From Aeromonas lusitana (GTDB taxonomy: Bacteria; Pseudomonadota; Gammaproteobacteria; Enterobacterales; Aeromonadaceae): a DNA stretch of 64,000 nt. Every line of letters begins with the position of its first letter. Position 1 is the stretch's first letter. A model generated the notes under the pieces. The model ran no database searches. It worked only from the letters and a program-made list of their open reading frames with translations, and was not told the origin of the DNA. Shown piece after piece: positions 1 to 7,866 of this stretch. The stretch spans positions 84,144-148,143 of the forward strand of contig NZ_PGCP01000010.1 of NCBI RefSeq assembly GCF_002812985.1. Direction: 5' to 3'. A program made the translations under genes and the position numbers.

Positions 1-1
1 G

Positions 2-178
2 TTTCACCGCGCGCTGGCGGATGCCGAAGTGACTGCTCACCTCTGGCTCGCCTTGTTAAGGGAATTGGAATGTCGGTACGGCATTATCAACCCGGACTTT
101 GAATTGCTGCTGACCCTTGGCAAGAAGCCGAAACAGGTTATTCCATCCTTCCTTGAGGGATATGCGGCGCGACAATAA
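2..178 (+). CDS. 3'-5' exonuclease, DnaQ/RNase T-like (C-terminal fragment)
   Basis: Only the last 58 codons lie in the window; the 5' part is cut off by the window edge. The frame begins FHRALADAEVTAHLWL. The H-x4-D of this stretch (HRALADA) is the last catalytic motif (ExoIII) of DEDDh exonucleases such as DNA polymerase III epsilon and RNase T, with the His and Asp binding the metal and the attacking water. The rest is an unremarkable tail ending GYAARQ. The family assignment rests on this one motif, so the exact member (epsilon-like proofreader, ExoX-like or other) cannot be told. There is no intrinsic terminator directly after the stop. Confidence 0.6.
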   Translation, partial: FHRALADAEVTAHLWLALLRELECRYGIINPDFELLLTLGKKPKQVIPSFLEGYAARQ

Positions 179-571
179 GTCGCTCAGGAATATTCATCAA
201 TCACCCCAGAGATTTAAACCTGTTTTGCCGGGTGCGGGATATATCTTACTTATTATTTAGGCGGTGGAGCATTGGGGCCACTCCTTATAAAAATCGGCAC
301 ATTATTATTTCCATTTAAATAATCAGGGTTGTATATTTAAAAAATACGCCCCTGATTCAGACATAATATGGTTGGTCTTAAAATATATTAATTCTGACCA
401 TATTTCACTGCGCAATATATTATCCATATCCCGCTGGATATGCTCAGGTCATCAGCATTCGAGGCCTGGGCAAGGACATGCGAGCGCCACTCCAGTGCGA
501 AGTCATTGCCGACCTCCTCCCTCGGCCCAAGGGCAAGGCGCCACATCGACACTTAACACTACCTTTTAATG
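179..571. other. AT-rich non-coding spacer, with possible gene remnant at its right end
   Basis: About 390 bases without a convincing gene. The left two thirds are strikingly AT-rich compared with the window. From about 430 the composition returns to GC-rich, and one plus-strand frame reads like a protein tail (VISIRGLGKDMRAPLQCEVI...). It has no start codon or ribosome site and no stop before the terminator that follows. A 65-codon open frame at 372-569 also lacks a ribosome site. I see no RNA gene. Confidence 0.4.
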
Positions 572-600
572 AAAAAAGCGCGCCAAATGGCGCGCTTTTT
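572..600. terminator. Bidirectional intrinsic terminator
   Basis: Perfect hairpin: AAAAAAGCGCGCC, loop AAAT, GGCGCGCTTTTT. A-run on the left and T-run on the right mean it can work on both strands. On the minus strand it lies just after the SDR gene. Confidence 0.85.
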
Positions 601-641
601 GTTGCTCAGGCAGAGACAGATGCTGAAACCAGCCAGCAAGA

Positions 642-1322
642 CTAGCTGTTTCGTCCGATAAAGAGATCGGTCACGTGGCAACTGCTGCGCGCCTCCAGGG
701 CATCCAGCATATAGGCGGCCGCGTCCTCCGGCGTCATAAAGGCGCTCGGGTCCACGTGATCCGAGTTCTCCCAGAACTCGCTGCGGATCCCGCTCGGGTA
801 GAGGTTCACCAGCCGTAGGGGCGAGCCCTTGAGCTCGGCGCGCAGGGATTCCAGAAAGCCGCGCATCCCCCACTTGGAGGCGCAATAGAGGCTCTCGTTG
901 GCCTTGCCGGTCTGGGCCGCGGAGGAGAGCACGTTGGCCAGCACCCCGCCCTGCTCGCCGATGAGGCGCACCGTCTGCTGGGCCACCAGGATAGTGGAGA
1001 CGAGATTACTCTCCACCACCCGGCGTACCTGCTCGGCGGTGTAGACACCGACCGGGCCAAACTCCCCTACCCCGGCGCAGTGGATCACCATGTCGGGCAA
1101 GCCACCCCAGGCCAGGGCAGCCGAGAAGGCCATCTCCACCTCTTCGTGGTGAGCCAGATCGGCGGCGATGCCGACCACGGCACTGCCGAGCAGTTGTTCC
1201 TGCTCCTGCAATTTGTGGTAACGGCGCCCCATCATGGCAACCCTGTGGCCGCGCGCTACCAGTCCGATTGTCAGCGCACGGCCGAGGCCGGAGCCGGCGC
1301 CAGTCACTATGATGTGGCCCAT
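642..1322 (-). CDS. SDR family NAD(P)-dependent oxidoreductase
   Basis: A 226-residue classical short-chain dehydrogenase/reductase, predicted cytoplasmic. The Rossmann glycine motif TGAGSGLG is at residues 7-14, the structural SS of the catalytic serine region is in NVLSSAA, and the catalytic YxxxK is YCASK. The length fits the shorter classical SDRs, with only a brief C-terminal tail. A good ribosome site (CAGGAGAG) precedes the ATG. It starts 32 bases after the stop of the outer membrane protein gene in the same direction, so the two may be co-transcribed. The substrate cannot be inferred. Confidence 0.85.
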   Translation of the reverse strand: MGHIIVTGAGSGLGRALTIGLVARGHRVAMMGRRYHKLQEQEQLLGSAVVGIAADLAHHEEVEMAFSAALAWGGLPDMVIHCAGVGEFGPVGVYTAEQVRRVVESNLVSTILVAQQTVRLIGEQGGVLANVLSSAAQTGKANESLYCASKWGMRGFLESLRAELKGSPLRLVNLYPSGIRSEFWENSDHVDPSAFMTPEDAAAYMLDALEARSSCHVTDLFIGRNS

Positions 1323-1354
1323 TGTCTCTCCTGGATCAGATCTGATGACTCAGA

Positions 1355-1987
1355 TCAGAAAGTGAATTCGCCGCCGATGAACCAGCCGTCGACCTTCTGG
1401 TCAACGCGGTCGAAGTCCATGTCCACTTCACGCCAGCCGGCACGCAGCTTGAGCGGCACGGAGGCAAACTTGTAGGAACCGCCCAGACGGTAGTCGTAGT
1501 TGTCCGCATCCTGCACGCGCAGATCGCCGAAGGCCGCGAAGCCGGTACCCGGAATGCGGATCTCGCCACCTGTGTAGGCCATCAGCACATCCTTGTCATA
1601 GGAGTAGTGCTGGGTGTTGAAGTCACCGTCGTAACGACGACCGGTCAGACCCAGATCGAGCTGGAACAAATCATTGTTCATCAGGCGATAGTAGAGGGTC
1701 AGATCGTAGGCCAGCAGATCGTTGTTGAAGGAGCCGCCGCTGCTGCCGAGATCGGACATCTCGAACTTGGCATTGGGCAGCAGCCAGATGCCGTGCTCCA
1801 GTTGCAGGTAGCCGTTCCAGTTGTAGTTGTCGTCATAGCTGCCATCGGCACCAACCCCGTTGATCTGGCCGCTGCCCTGAGCGTTCCACATGTCGGCACC
1901 CGCCGCGAAACGCCAGTCATCGGCGGCCATGGCGGTGTGGCTGAACAGGGCCAGCAGGCTGCCGGCAATCAAAGTCTTTTTCATCAT
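1355..1987 (-). CDS. Small outer membrane beta-barrel protein (TIGR04219-like)
   Basis: 210 residues with a clear Sec signal peptide (MMKKTLIAGSLLALFSHTAMA, cleavage after AMA). The mature part is rich in alternating aromatic and polar residues and ends in GGEFTF; a terminal phenylalanine is the usual BAM recognition signature. It looks like the TIGR04219 family of outer membrane proteins seen in Vibrio, Shewanella and Aeromonas, function unknown. The ribosome site GGAG lies before the double ATG. Assignment to the exact family is from memory of sequence style; the beta-barrel call is firmer. Confidence 0.7.
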   Translation of the reverse strand: MMKKTLIAGSLLALFSHTAMAADDWRFAAGADMWNAQGSGQINGVGADGSYDDNYNWNGYLQLEHGIWLLPNAKFEMSDLGSSGGSFNNDLLAYDLTLYYRLMNNDLFQLDLGLTGRRYDGDFNTQHYSYDKDVLMAYTGGEIRIPGTGFAAFGDLRVQDADNYDYRLGGSYKFASVPLKLRAGWREVDMDFDRVDQKVDGWFIGGEFTF

Positions 1988-2088
1988 TTAGCTCCGTTAT
2001 GGACTGGGAAGGCCATCATTTTACCCAGAGCACAAGGAATACCTAGTGTAAAAAGCTGAACCAGCGTCCATTAATGTCCGGACCGATG

Positions 2089-2529
2089 TCAGTGCTGCAT
2101 GCCTTTCATCGGCTCGACCGGCTTCACCGGCAGGCTCAGGCTAATGGTCTGACCATCGTCCAGGGTCAGGGTCAGGGGGAAGGGGGTGCCCTGGGCGAGC
2201 TCACGCACCTCGAACAGCATGATGTGGAAGCTGCCAGGCTTGAGAGCCACCTCCCCCTTGACGGGGATCTTGATGCCATCGACCTGGCGCATCTTCATCA
2301 CCCCGTTCTCGTGCAGGTGAGTGTGCAGCTCGGCCCGCGCGGCCTCGGGGGAGGCGACGGCGGTCAGGGTCACCGGCTTGTCACCATCGTTCTTGAGCAC
2401 CATGAAGGCGGCCGTGTTGGGGGAGCCCGGCGGCAGCAGGCGCACATAACCATCGATGGCCTCGACCTTGGCCAGGGCGGGCGTCGCCAGCAGCAGGGTC
2501 AGGACGGAGTAAAACGCACGTTTAAACAT
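2089..2529 (-). CDS. Periplasmic copper chaperone PCu(A)C family
   Basis: 146 residues with a signal peptide ending TPALA. The PCuAC copper-site layout is visible: HTHLHENGVMKMRQV followed by SFHIMLF, matching the H(M)x10Mx21HxM pattern of periplasmic Cu(I) chaperones that help load copper into cytochrome oxidase. Two further Met and one His close the protein (MKGMQH), which may add metal affinity. No SCO or cytochrome oxidase gene lies next to it. It is transcribed divergently from the enoyl-CoA hydratase with an 89-base gap. Confidence 0.85.
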   Translation of the reverse strand: MFKRAFYSVLTLLLATPALAKVEAIDGYVRLLPPGSPNTAAFMVLKNDGDKPVTLTAVASPEAARAELHTHLHENGVMKMRQVDGIKIPVKGEVALKPGSFHIMLFEVRELAQGTPFPLTLTLDDGQTISLSLPVKPVEPMKGMQH

Positions 2530-2618
2530 GGTTGAAATCCTTTTATGATGTTGTTAAACGAAGCGAAGCTTACCCCTGTGGCAAGCTTTTGGCAGCCTCT
2601 GATAGCAAGGATTCAGAC

Positions 2619-3368
2619 ATGGCCCTCACAATTCTGGCCGAGCAGCAGGATGGCTTGCTCATTCTGACCCTCAACCGACCAGACAAACGCAATGCCCTCA
2701 ACACCCAGATGTATCAGGCCCTCACCCAGGCGCTGCAGCAGGCAAGCCAAAATGAGGCCGTGCACGTGGTGCTACTGCAGGGGCAGACGGAGTGCTTCAC
2801 CGCCGGCAACGATCTGGCGGATTTCATGGGCAAAACCAGTCTGGAGGCTGACGATCCCATCTTGCAGTTCCTGCATACCCTGGCGGATTTCCCCAAACCC
2901 GTCATCGCCGCCGTCGCGGGCCCGGCGGTGGGCATTGGCACCACACTGCTGCTGCACTGCGATCTGGTCTATCTCGCGGACAATGCGCGGCTGCAACTGC
3001 CGTTTGTCGAGCTGGGGCTGGTGCCGGAGTTTGCCTCCAGCCTCTTGCTGCCAAGGGCGGTGGGTCATCTGAAGGCGGCGGAGTTGTTGCTGCTGGCGGA
3101 AGCCATGGATGCGGCCGAGGCGCTGCGGCTCGGGCTCGCCAACCGGGTGCTGGCGGTGGACGAACTGCTCGGCTTTGCCCGGGAACAGGGGTTGAAACTC
3201 GCCGCCAAGCCGCCGAAGGCGCTGCAAAAGAGCAAGGCATTGCTCAAACAGGAGCTCAGGCAAGCGGTGCATTTCGTCATCGACATAGAGGCGCGCGCCT
3301 TCTCCCAGGCATTGCAGGGAGAAGAGGCCCAAACCCGCATCGCCCACAAGCTCGGGCGCAGAGGCTAG
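2619..3368 (+). CDS. Enoyl-CoA hydratase/isomerase family protein
   Basis: 249 residues from the chosen start MALTILAEQQDG. The open frame extends 29 codons further upstream, but that part overlaps the divergent promoter region and does not look like protein. Crotonase-fold signatures are present: the oxyanion-hole region FTAGNDLADF and the second oxyanion element AAVAGPAVGIGTT, followed by LPFVELGLVPEFASS. The length is normal for a monofunctional crotonase. It has no fatty-acid or paa neighbours, so its substrate is open; hydratase and isomerase cannot be separated by eye. Confidence 0.85.
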   Translation: MALTILAEQQDGLLILTLNRPDKRNALNTQMYQALTQALQQASQNEAVHVVLLQGQTECFTAGNDLADFMGKTSLEADDPILQFLHTLADFPKPVIAAVAGPAVGIGTTLLLHCDLVYLADNARLQLPFVELGLVPEFASSLLLPRAVGHLKAAELLLLAEAMDAAEALRLGLANRVLAVDELLGFAREQGLKLAAKPPKALQKSKALLKQELRQAVHFVIDIEARAFSQALQGEEAQTRIAHKLGRRG

Positions 3369-3371
3369 CCC

Positions 3372-3800
3372 CTAGTTCAGGCGGAAGCGGCCGATCAGCT
3401 CGCAGCCCTGCACCTTGTCCTGCACCTGGATAAGCCGGGCTATCTCGGGGTTGGGGTGGCGTTTTAAAAAGGAGAGCAGGGCGGCGCGGCAGCAGCCCAG
3501 CTCGCTTATCAGACTCTCACATTCGCGATTGGGGCATTGCGGCACCAGGGCGGTGACCAGTTCGGAGGCGAGCTTGAGATAGCGCAGCTCGTAGGCCGGC
3601 TCCTCCATGGCGCGCCAGAAATCGGCAAGCCGATGGCAGGTCGCGACCCGCATGCTGGCCAGTTCGTCCAGATCATCGGACGCCAGCTCATACACCTCGC
3701 CAAGGGCCTGTTGATAGAGGCAGATGGCCGTGCCAAGCGCCCCCTTGCCCAGGGCATTTTCCGCCTCCAGCATGTAACGCTGCCAGTTTTGATTCGTCAT
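3372..3800 (-). CDS. DUF2753-like hypothetical protein
   Basis: 142 residues, starting MTNQNWQRYMLEAENALGKG. A purine-rich GGAGAGGGAG directly before this ATG fixes the start; the longer open frame upstream has no comparable site. The protein is largely helical with TPR-like phrasing (ALGTAICLYQQALGEVYELA) and resembles the DUF2753 family found in Vibrio and Aeromonas. No function is known. It is convergent with the enoyl-CoA hydratase, with only 3 bases between the stops. Confidence 0.65.
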   Translation of the reverse strand: MTNQNWQRYMLEAENALGKGALGTAICLYQQALGEVYELASDDLDELASMRVATCHRLADFWRAMEEPAYELRYLKLASELVTALVPQCPNRECESLISELGCCRAALLSFLKRHPNPEIARLIQVQDKVQGCELIGRFRLN

Positions 3801-4088
3801 CTCCCTCTCCCGTGCCGACATGGGTGGAGCCTGTATCATGGCTAATTGAGAATAAATATCAACCAGACCTTTTGTGCAGGATCCAACCAGACCGTGCCCG
3901 CGCCTTGGCATGCCCCCTCTCATGGCTTACCATCCGGGCACCTCTTTTCGGATCCCGTCTCATGCTGCGACCCCGTTTATCCCAGGAGCTGGGCTGCTCG
4001 ACCCTGTGCGTGCCCCACCTGCTGGTCTGGATCTATTAGCTGCGCTCCTCGCGCCATTTACCCTATCCATTCAACGAGGAACACAGCC

Positions 4089-4745
4089 ATGAAACCCTGC
4101 CAACACTGGTCGCAGGTCGAATACCTGCATCTGACGGTGACCAACCCCAACATCTGCCTCAAGGGGCGCCACAGCTACTACTCCGGGGCCTGGGACGGCC
4201 TGTTTGAGGATCAAGCCGTGCGCTACCTCCACGGCGACAGCGTTAGCCGCAACCCCGACACCGGCTGGGAGCCGCTCTGGCACATAGACAAGCTCCACAT
4301 CGGCGACTATGTGCAGATCGCGGCCGGCGTGAAGATCATCATGGGTGGCAACCACACCCACAACACCGGCTTCATCAGTACCTATCCGTTTGCGGATCTG
4401 GATGCACTCAAGCGCAGCTACCGCCCCGCCGGCGATACCCGCATCGGCAACGATGTCTGGATTGGCATGGAGGCCATGATCATGCCGGGCGTCACCATAG
4501 GGGATGGCGCCATCATAGCGGCTCGCACCCTGGTGAATCAGGACGTAGCGCCCTATGCCATGGTGGCTGGCGCACCCGCCAAGGTGATCCGAACACGCTT
4601 CAGTGATGACGAGATTGCCCGGCTACAGGCGCTGGCTTGGTGGGACTGGCCGGATGCCCAGGTGCAGGCCTTGCTGCCGCTGATCCAGCAAGGTGAAGTC
4701 GCCCTGCTGGAACAAGCGGCCATCCGCTGGCAACAGGGCACATAA
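4089..4745 (+). CDS. CatB-related O-acetyltransferase (xenobiotic acyltransferase)
   Basis: 218 residues from ATG at 4089, which has GAGGAA upstream; the open frame continues 81 codons further 5' without protein character. It has left-handed beta-helix hexapeptide repeats (IGDYVQIAAGVKI, then TRIGNDVWIGMEAMIMPGVT and IGDGAIIAARTLV). The conserved NHTHN segment provides the candidate catalytic His, and the tail APAKVIRTRF is typical of Vat/CatB acetyltransferases. These acetylate chloramphenicol, streptogramins or unknown natural substrates. Resistance cannot be concluded: chromosomal relatives often lack it. Confidence 0.85.
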   Translation: MKPCQHWSQVEYLHLTVTNPNICLKGRHSYYSGAWDGLFEDQAVRYLHGDSVSRNPDTGWEPLWHIDKLHIGDYVQIAAGVKIIMGGNHTHNTGFISTYPFADLDALKRSYRPAGDTRIGNDVWIGMEAMIMPGVTIGDGAIIAARTLVNQDVAPYAMVAGAPAKVIRTRFSDDEIARLQALAWWDWPDAQVQALLPLIQQGEVALLEQAAIRWQQGT

Positions 4746-4791
4746 GCGACAATGAGGATGCGGGGGCACATGCCCCCTCTTGGTTAACCCT

Positions 4792-5499
4792 TCAGCTGTC
4801 GCTGCGCGACTGGTTGGCCCGGCACTGTTTGCCGGGATAACCGGGCAAGGTGCTGGCCTTGCTGCTGCAGGCCAGCCGCTTGGCCTGGCTCAAGCGATCC
4901 CCCAAGTTGGCGGCATTGACCACCTGCCAGTCCATCTGCTGGCCGAGCCAGCTGGCCCAGGCGAACTCGACGAAGTAGACCTGATCCTTCTTGCTGAAGT
5001 AGCCCGCATCCTGCAACTGACCCGCCAGAGTGCGGTAGGGGTAATCCGGCAGCTCGCCGATGTGCTTTGGCAACTGCTCCGGGGTCAGGGGCTGGCCCTG
5101 TTCATCCTTCAACCAGGCCCAGTGGTTGTTCTGCATCTGGCTCCAGAAGTTGGTCTTGTCCTGCAGCCGGGCGATCACCTTGACCCTGGCCTGCTTCACC
5201 CCCTGCTGCCACAGCGCCTTGGTCAGGTGGTGCCTGTCCACCAGCCAGTAGCCGCCGTCCGGGGCTATGACCACGGGGATCTCTTTTTTCTTCATCAACT
5301 TGTCGAGCTGCTCCGCGCTCTTGTCTGCCAGCTCGCGCGCCGTCGCGTCGACCTGCAACTGGCCCACCCCGCCCTGGGTCGGGTGCAGCTCAGTGATGCT
5401 CACCTCGCACCAGTTCCCGACCTGGCTGGTCGGCTCGCAAGGCGCCAGCGCCCAGGCACTCTGGCTCAGGGCGCAGGCCAATAACATCCCTATTCTCAT
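4792..5499 (-). CDS. Exported ParB-like (ParBc_2 type) protein
   Basis: 235 residues. The first 18 residues form a signal peptide (MRIGMLLACALSQSAWA), so this is a periplasmic or secreted protein rather than a chromosome-partition factor. The core VVIAPDGGYWLVDRHHLTKAL has the D-R-H-H element typical of the putative ParB-like nuclease family PF08857. Two Cys near the N-terminus and two near the C-terminus could form disulfides. The ribosome site AGGAG precedes the ATG. Function in this family is not established. Divergent from the OppA-like gene. Confidence 0.7.
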   Translation of the reverse strand: MRIGMLLACALSQSAWALAPCEPTSQVGNWCEVSITELHPTQGGVGQLQVDATARELADKSAEQLDKLMKKKEIPVVIAPDGGYWLVDRHHLTKALWQQGVKQARVKVIARLQDKTNFWSQMQNNHWAWLKDEQGQPLTPEQLPKHIGELPDYPYRTLAGQLQDAGYFSKKDQVYFVEFAWASWLGQQMDWQVVNAANLGDRLSQAKRLACSSKASTLPGYPGKQCRANQSRSDS

Positions 5500-5673
5500 T
5501 CTTCACTCCTCTTTCCCGCGACCCGCGCGGAAACCCATAAGATGGCAGCCCCGGATATCAGGGGACTCATGCTAGCGGTCTGACCAGCAAAGGGGATATC
5601 ATGATTCCCCGTCTGTCGGCGAATATTTCTCGCCGAGTTTTCTCCCCGCTTCACACAATTTGAAGGATTCGCC

Positions 5674-7278
5674 ATGAAAGGATGGAGCCCCTTGTTGGCC
5701 CTGTTGGGCTCTGCTTGTGTCCAGGCCGCCGATGTCCCGCCCGGTACCCAACTCGCCACCGACCAGGCCGTCGTGCGTCACCTCAAGGACGAGCCCACCA
5801 GCCTGAGCCCGCTCAAACTGGTCGGTCTGCCCGAACTGCAGGTGCTGCGGGATCTCTACGAGGGGCTGCTGACCCAGGGGCCGGACGGCAAGGTGCAGCC
5901 TGGGGTCGCCCTGCGCTGGGAGAACGAAGGTAATCAGATATTCACGTTCCATCTGCGACCGGATGCCCGCTGGTCCAACGGCGACCAGGTCGAGGCCGGC
6001 GATTTCGTCTATGGCTGGCGCAAGCTGGTTGATCCGAAAGAAGCCGCCACCTTCGCCTGGTTCGCCCAGCTCGCCCACTTCAAGAACGTGGACGAGATAG
6101 TGGCAGGCAAGCTGGCTCCCGAGACGCTCGGGGTCGAGGTCCTCGATGAGCACACCTTGCGGATCACGCTCTCCCAGCCGGTCCCCTACTTCCTGAGTCT
6201 GCTGACCCACCCCAGCCTGTCGCCGCTGCACAAGGCCAGCATGGAGCAATACGGCAACCAGTGGACCCAGCCGGGCAAGCTGGTAGGCAACGGCGCCTTC
6301 GTGCTGAGCCATCGGGTGGTGAACGAGCGGCTGGATCTGACCCCGAACCCCTATTACTGGGACCGTGCCCACACTGTGCTGACCAAGGTCACCTTCGTGC
6401 CCATCAACCAGGAGAGCGCCGCCACCAACCGCTACCTGGCCGGGGATCTGCACATCACTGAATCCTTCCCCAAGGAGCAGTACCAGAAGCTGATGAAGCA
6501 GATCCCGGGGGAGGTCTATACCCCGGAGCAGCTGGGCACCTATTACTACGCCTTCAACACCCAGCGTGCGCCGCTCGATGACGTGCGGGTGCGCAAGGCG
6601 CTCTCCTACACCATCGATCGCGGCCTCATCGCCAACAAGGTGCTGGGCACGGGGGAGAAGCCCGCCTATCACTTCACTCCGGACGTGACCGCCGATTTTG
6701 AACCCAAACCGAATCTGCTCTCCACCAGCAGCCAGCCAGAGCTGGACAAGCGGGCCAAGGCCCTGCTGAAAGAGGCAGGTTATGGCCCGGACAAGCCCCT
6801 CAAGCTGACCCTGCTCTACAACACGGCCGAGATCCACAAGAAGATGGCACTGGCCATCGCCAACCTGTGGAAGCAGAAGCTCGGCGCCCAGGTCGAGCTC
6901 ACCAATCAGGAGTGGAAGACCTATCTCGACAGCCGCCAGAGCGGTCAGTTCGAGGTGATCCGCTCCTCCTGGGTCGCCGATTACAACGATCCATCCGCCT
7001 TCCTCGGCCTCTGGGGCAGCCAGCACAGCGGCAACATGGCCCGCTTCGCCAACCCGGGCTACGATGCCCTGCTGGCCAAGGCGACCAAGAGTCTGGATGA
7101 GCGCGAGCGCGCCAAACTGTTCGATGAGGCCGAGGCCGTACTGCAGGACGAGGCACCCATCGCCCCCATCTACCAGTACACCAACGCCCGCCTGATCAAG
7201 TCCTGGCTCAAGGGCTATCCCATCAACAACCCGGAAGACGTGGCCTACAGCCGTCAGCTCTACCTCATCAAGCACTGA
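5674..7278 (+). CDS. Oligopeptide ABC transporter substrate-binding protein (OppA/MppA-like)
   Basis: 534 residues, signal peptide cleaved after CVQA. It is a full-length family-5 extracellular solute-binding protein: VRHLKDEPTSLSPLKLVGLP, then LYEGLLTQGPDGKVQPGVA, ARWSNGDQVEAGDFVYGWRKL and NPYYWDRA are hallmarks of OppA and MppA. Such proteins capture peptides in the periplasm and hand them to an OppBCDF permease. No permease or ATPase genes flank it, so it is an orphan binding protein that must share a transporter encoded elsewhere, as MppA does with Opp in E. coli. GAAGGA precedes the start. Confidence 0.88.
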   Translation: MKGWSPLLALLGSACVQAADVPPGTQLATDQAVVRHLKDEPTSLSPLKLVGLPELQVLRDLYEGLLTQGPDGKVQPGVALRWENEGNQIFTFHLRPDARWSNGDQVEAGDFVYGWRKLVDPKEAATFAWFAQLAHFKNVDEIVAGKLAPETLGVEVLDEHTLRITLSQPVPYFLSLLTHPSLSPLHKASMEQYGNQWTQPGKLVGNGAFVLSHRVVNERLDLTPNPYYWDRAHTVLTKVTFVPINQESAATNRYLAGDLHITESFPKEQYQKLMKQIPGEVYTPEQLGTYYYAFNTQRAPLDDVRVRKALSYTIDRGLIANKVLGTGEKPAYHFTPDVTADFEPKPNLLSTSSQPELDKRAKALLKEAGYGPDKPLKLTLLYNTAEIHKKMALAIANLWKQKLGAQVELTNQEWKTYLDSRQSGQFEVIRSSWVADYNDPSAFLGLWGSQHSGNMARFANPGYDALLAKATKSLDERERAKLFDEAEAVLQDEAPIAPIYQYTNARLIKSWLKGYPINNPEDVAYSRQLYLIKH

Positions 7279-7404
7279 TCTCCCTCATCAGATGCCGACA
7301 CCATGGGGCCAGCCTGGCTGGCCCCATGTAAGCACTGTCCCTATACCCTTTATCGACATAGAATGCTGCCTTTCTGCCGCCCTTATCCGTTGAATCTCTT
7401 TTGT

Positions 7405-7704
7405 ATGCGCCTTTTATTCCTGATCCTGCTGTTCTCGACCCTGCCCGCCAGGGCCGCCACCGAAGCCGAATGCCAGCAGGCCTTCGTCGAGTGGATGCTG
7501 AGCCAGCAACAGCAGTTCAGCGATCGCAAGGCCAGCAAGATGGTACGGCGCAACGCCGAACGCGCCATCGATCAGGCCCGAGGCGAATACGCCAAACAGG
7601 AGAGTTTCTGCCAGGCCATGGCCCTGGTCTCCCGCGATCAGACAGCAGATCCTCGCTTCAAGCCGAGAACCGGGGAGATCCACGACTTTACCTCCCGTCG
7701 CTGA
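7405..7704 (+). CDS. Hypothetical exported protein
   Basis: 99 residues from ATG at 7405 (MRLLFLILLFSTLPARA, signal peptide). The open frame runs 34 codons further upstream, but a start there would bury the signal peptide. The mature part is short, basic and helical, with two cysteines spaced far apart (AECQQAF and SFCQAMA) that may pair. It ends with a basic FTSRR tail. I recognise no family; it may be restricted to Aeromonas. It stands alone between the OppA-like gene and the chemoreceptor. Confidence 0.6.
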   Translation: MRLLFLILLFSTLPARAATEAECQQAFVEWMLSQQQQFSDRKASKMVRRNAERAIDQARGEYAKQESFCQAMALVSRDQTADPRFKPRTGEIHDFTSRR

Positions 7705-7866
7705 GCCCGGAATCGACTTCCCATCTACCACTTTTCCGCCCTCCCAGTGTCGATTAATTGACCTAAGCCAAGATGGGCTTACCCCCCGCATCTACAATGA
7801 AGCCGTAACAAGCACGCACAATAAAAACAAATTTATCAGTTACTTGGCTCAAATCAGGATGCGCAC

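Noticed and set aside
5599..7275. 558-codon open frame antisense to the OppA-like gene
   Set aside because: Shadow of a well-conserved binding protein; translation is Gly/Val/Leu/Gln-rich without domains.
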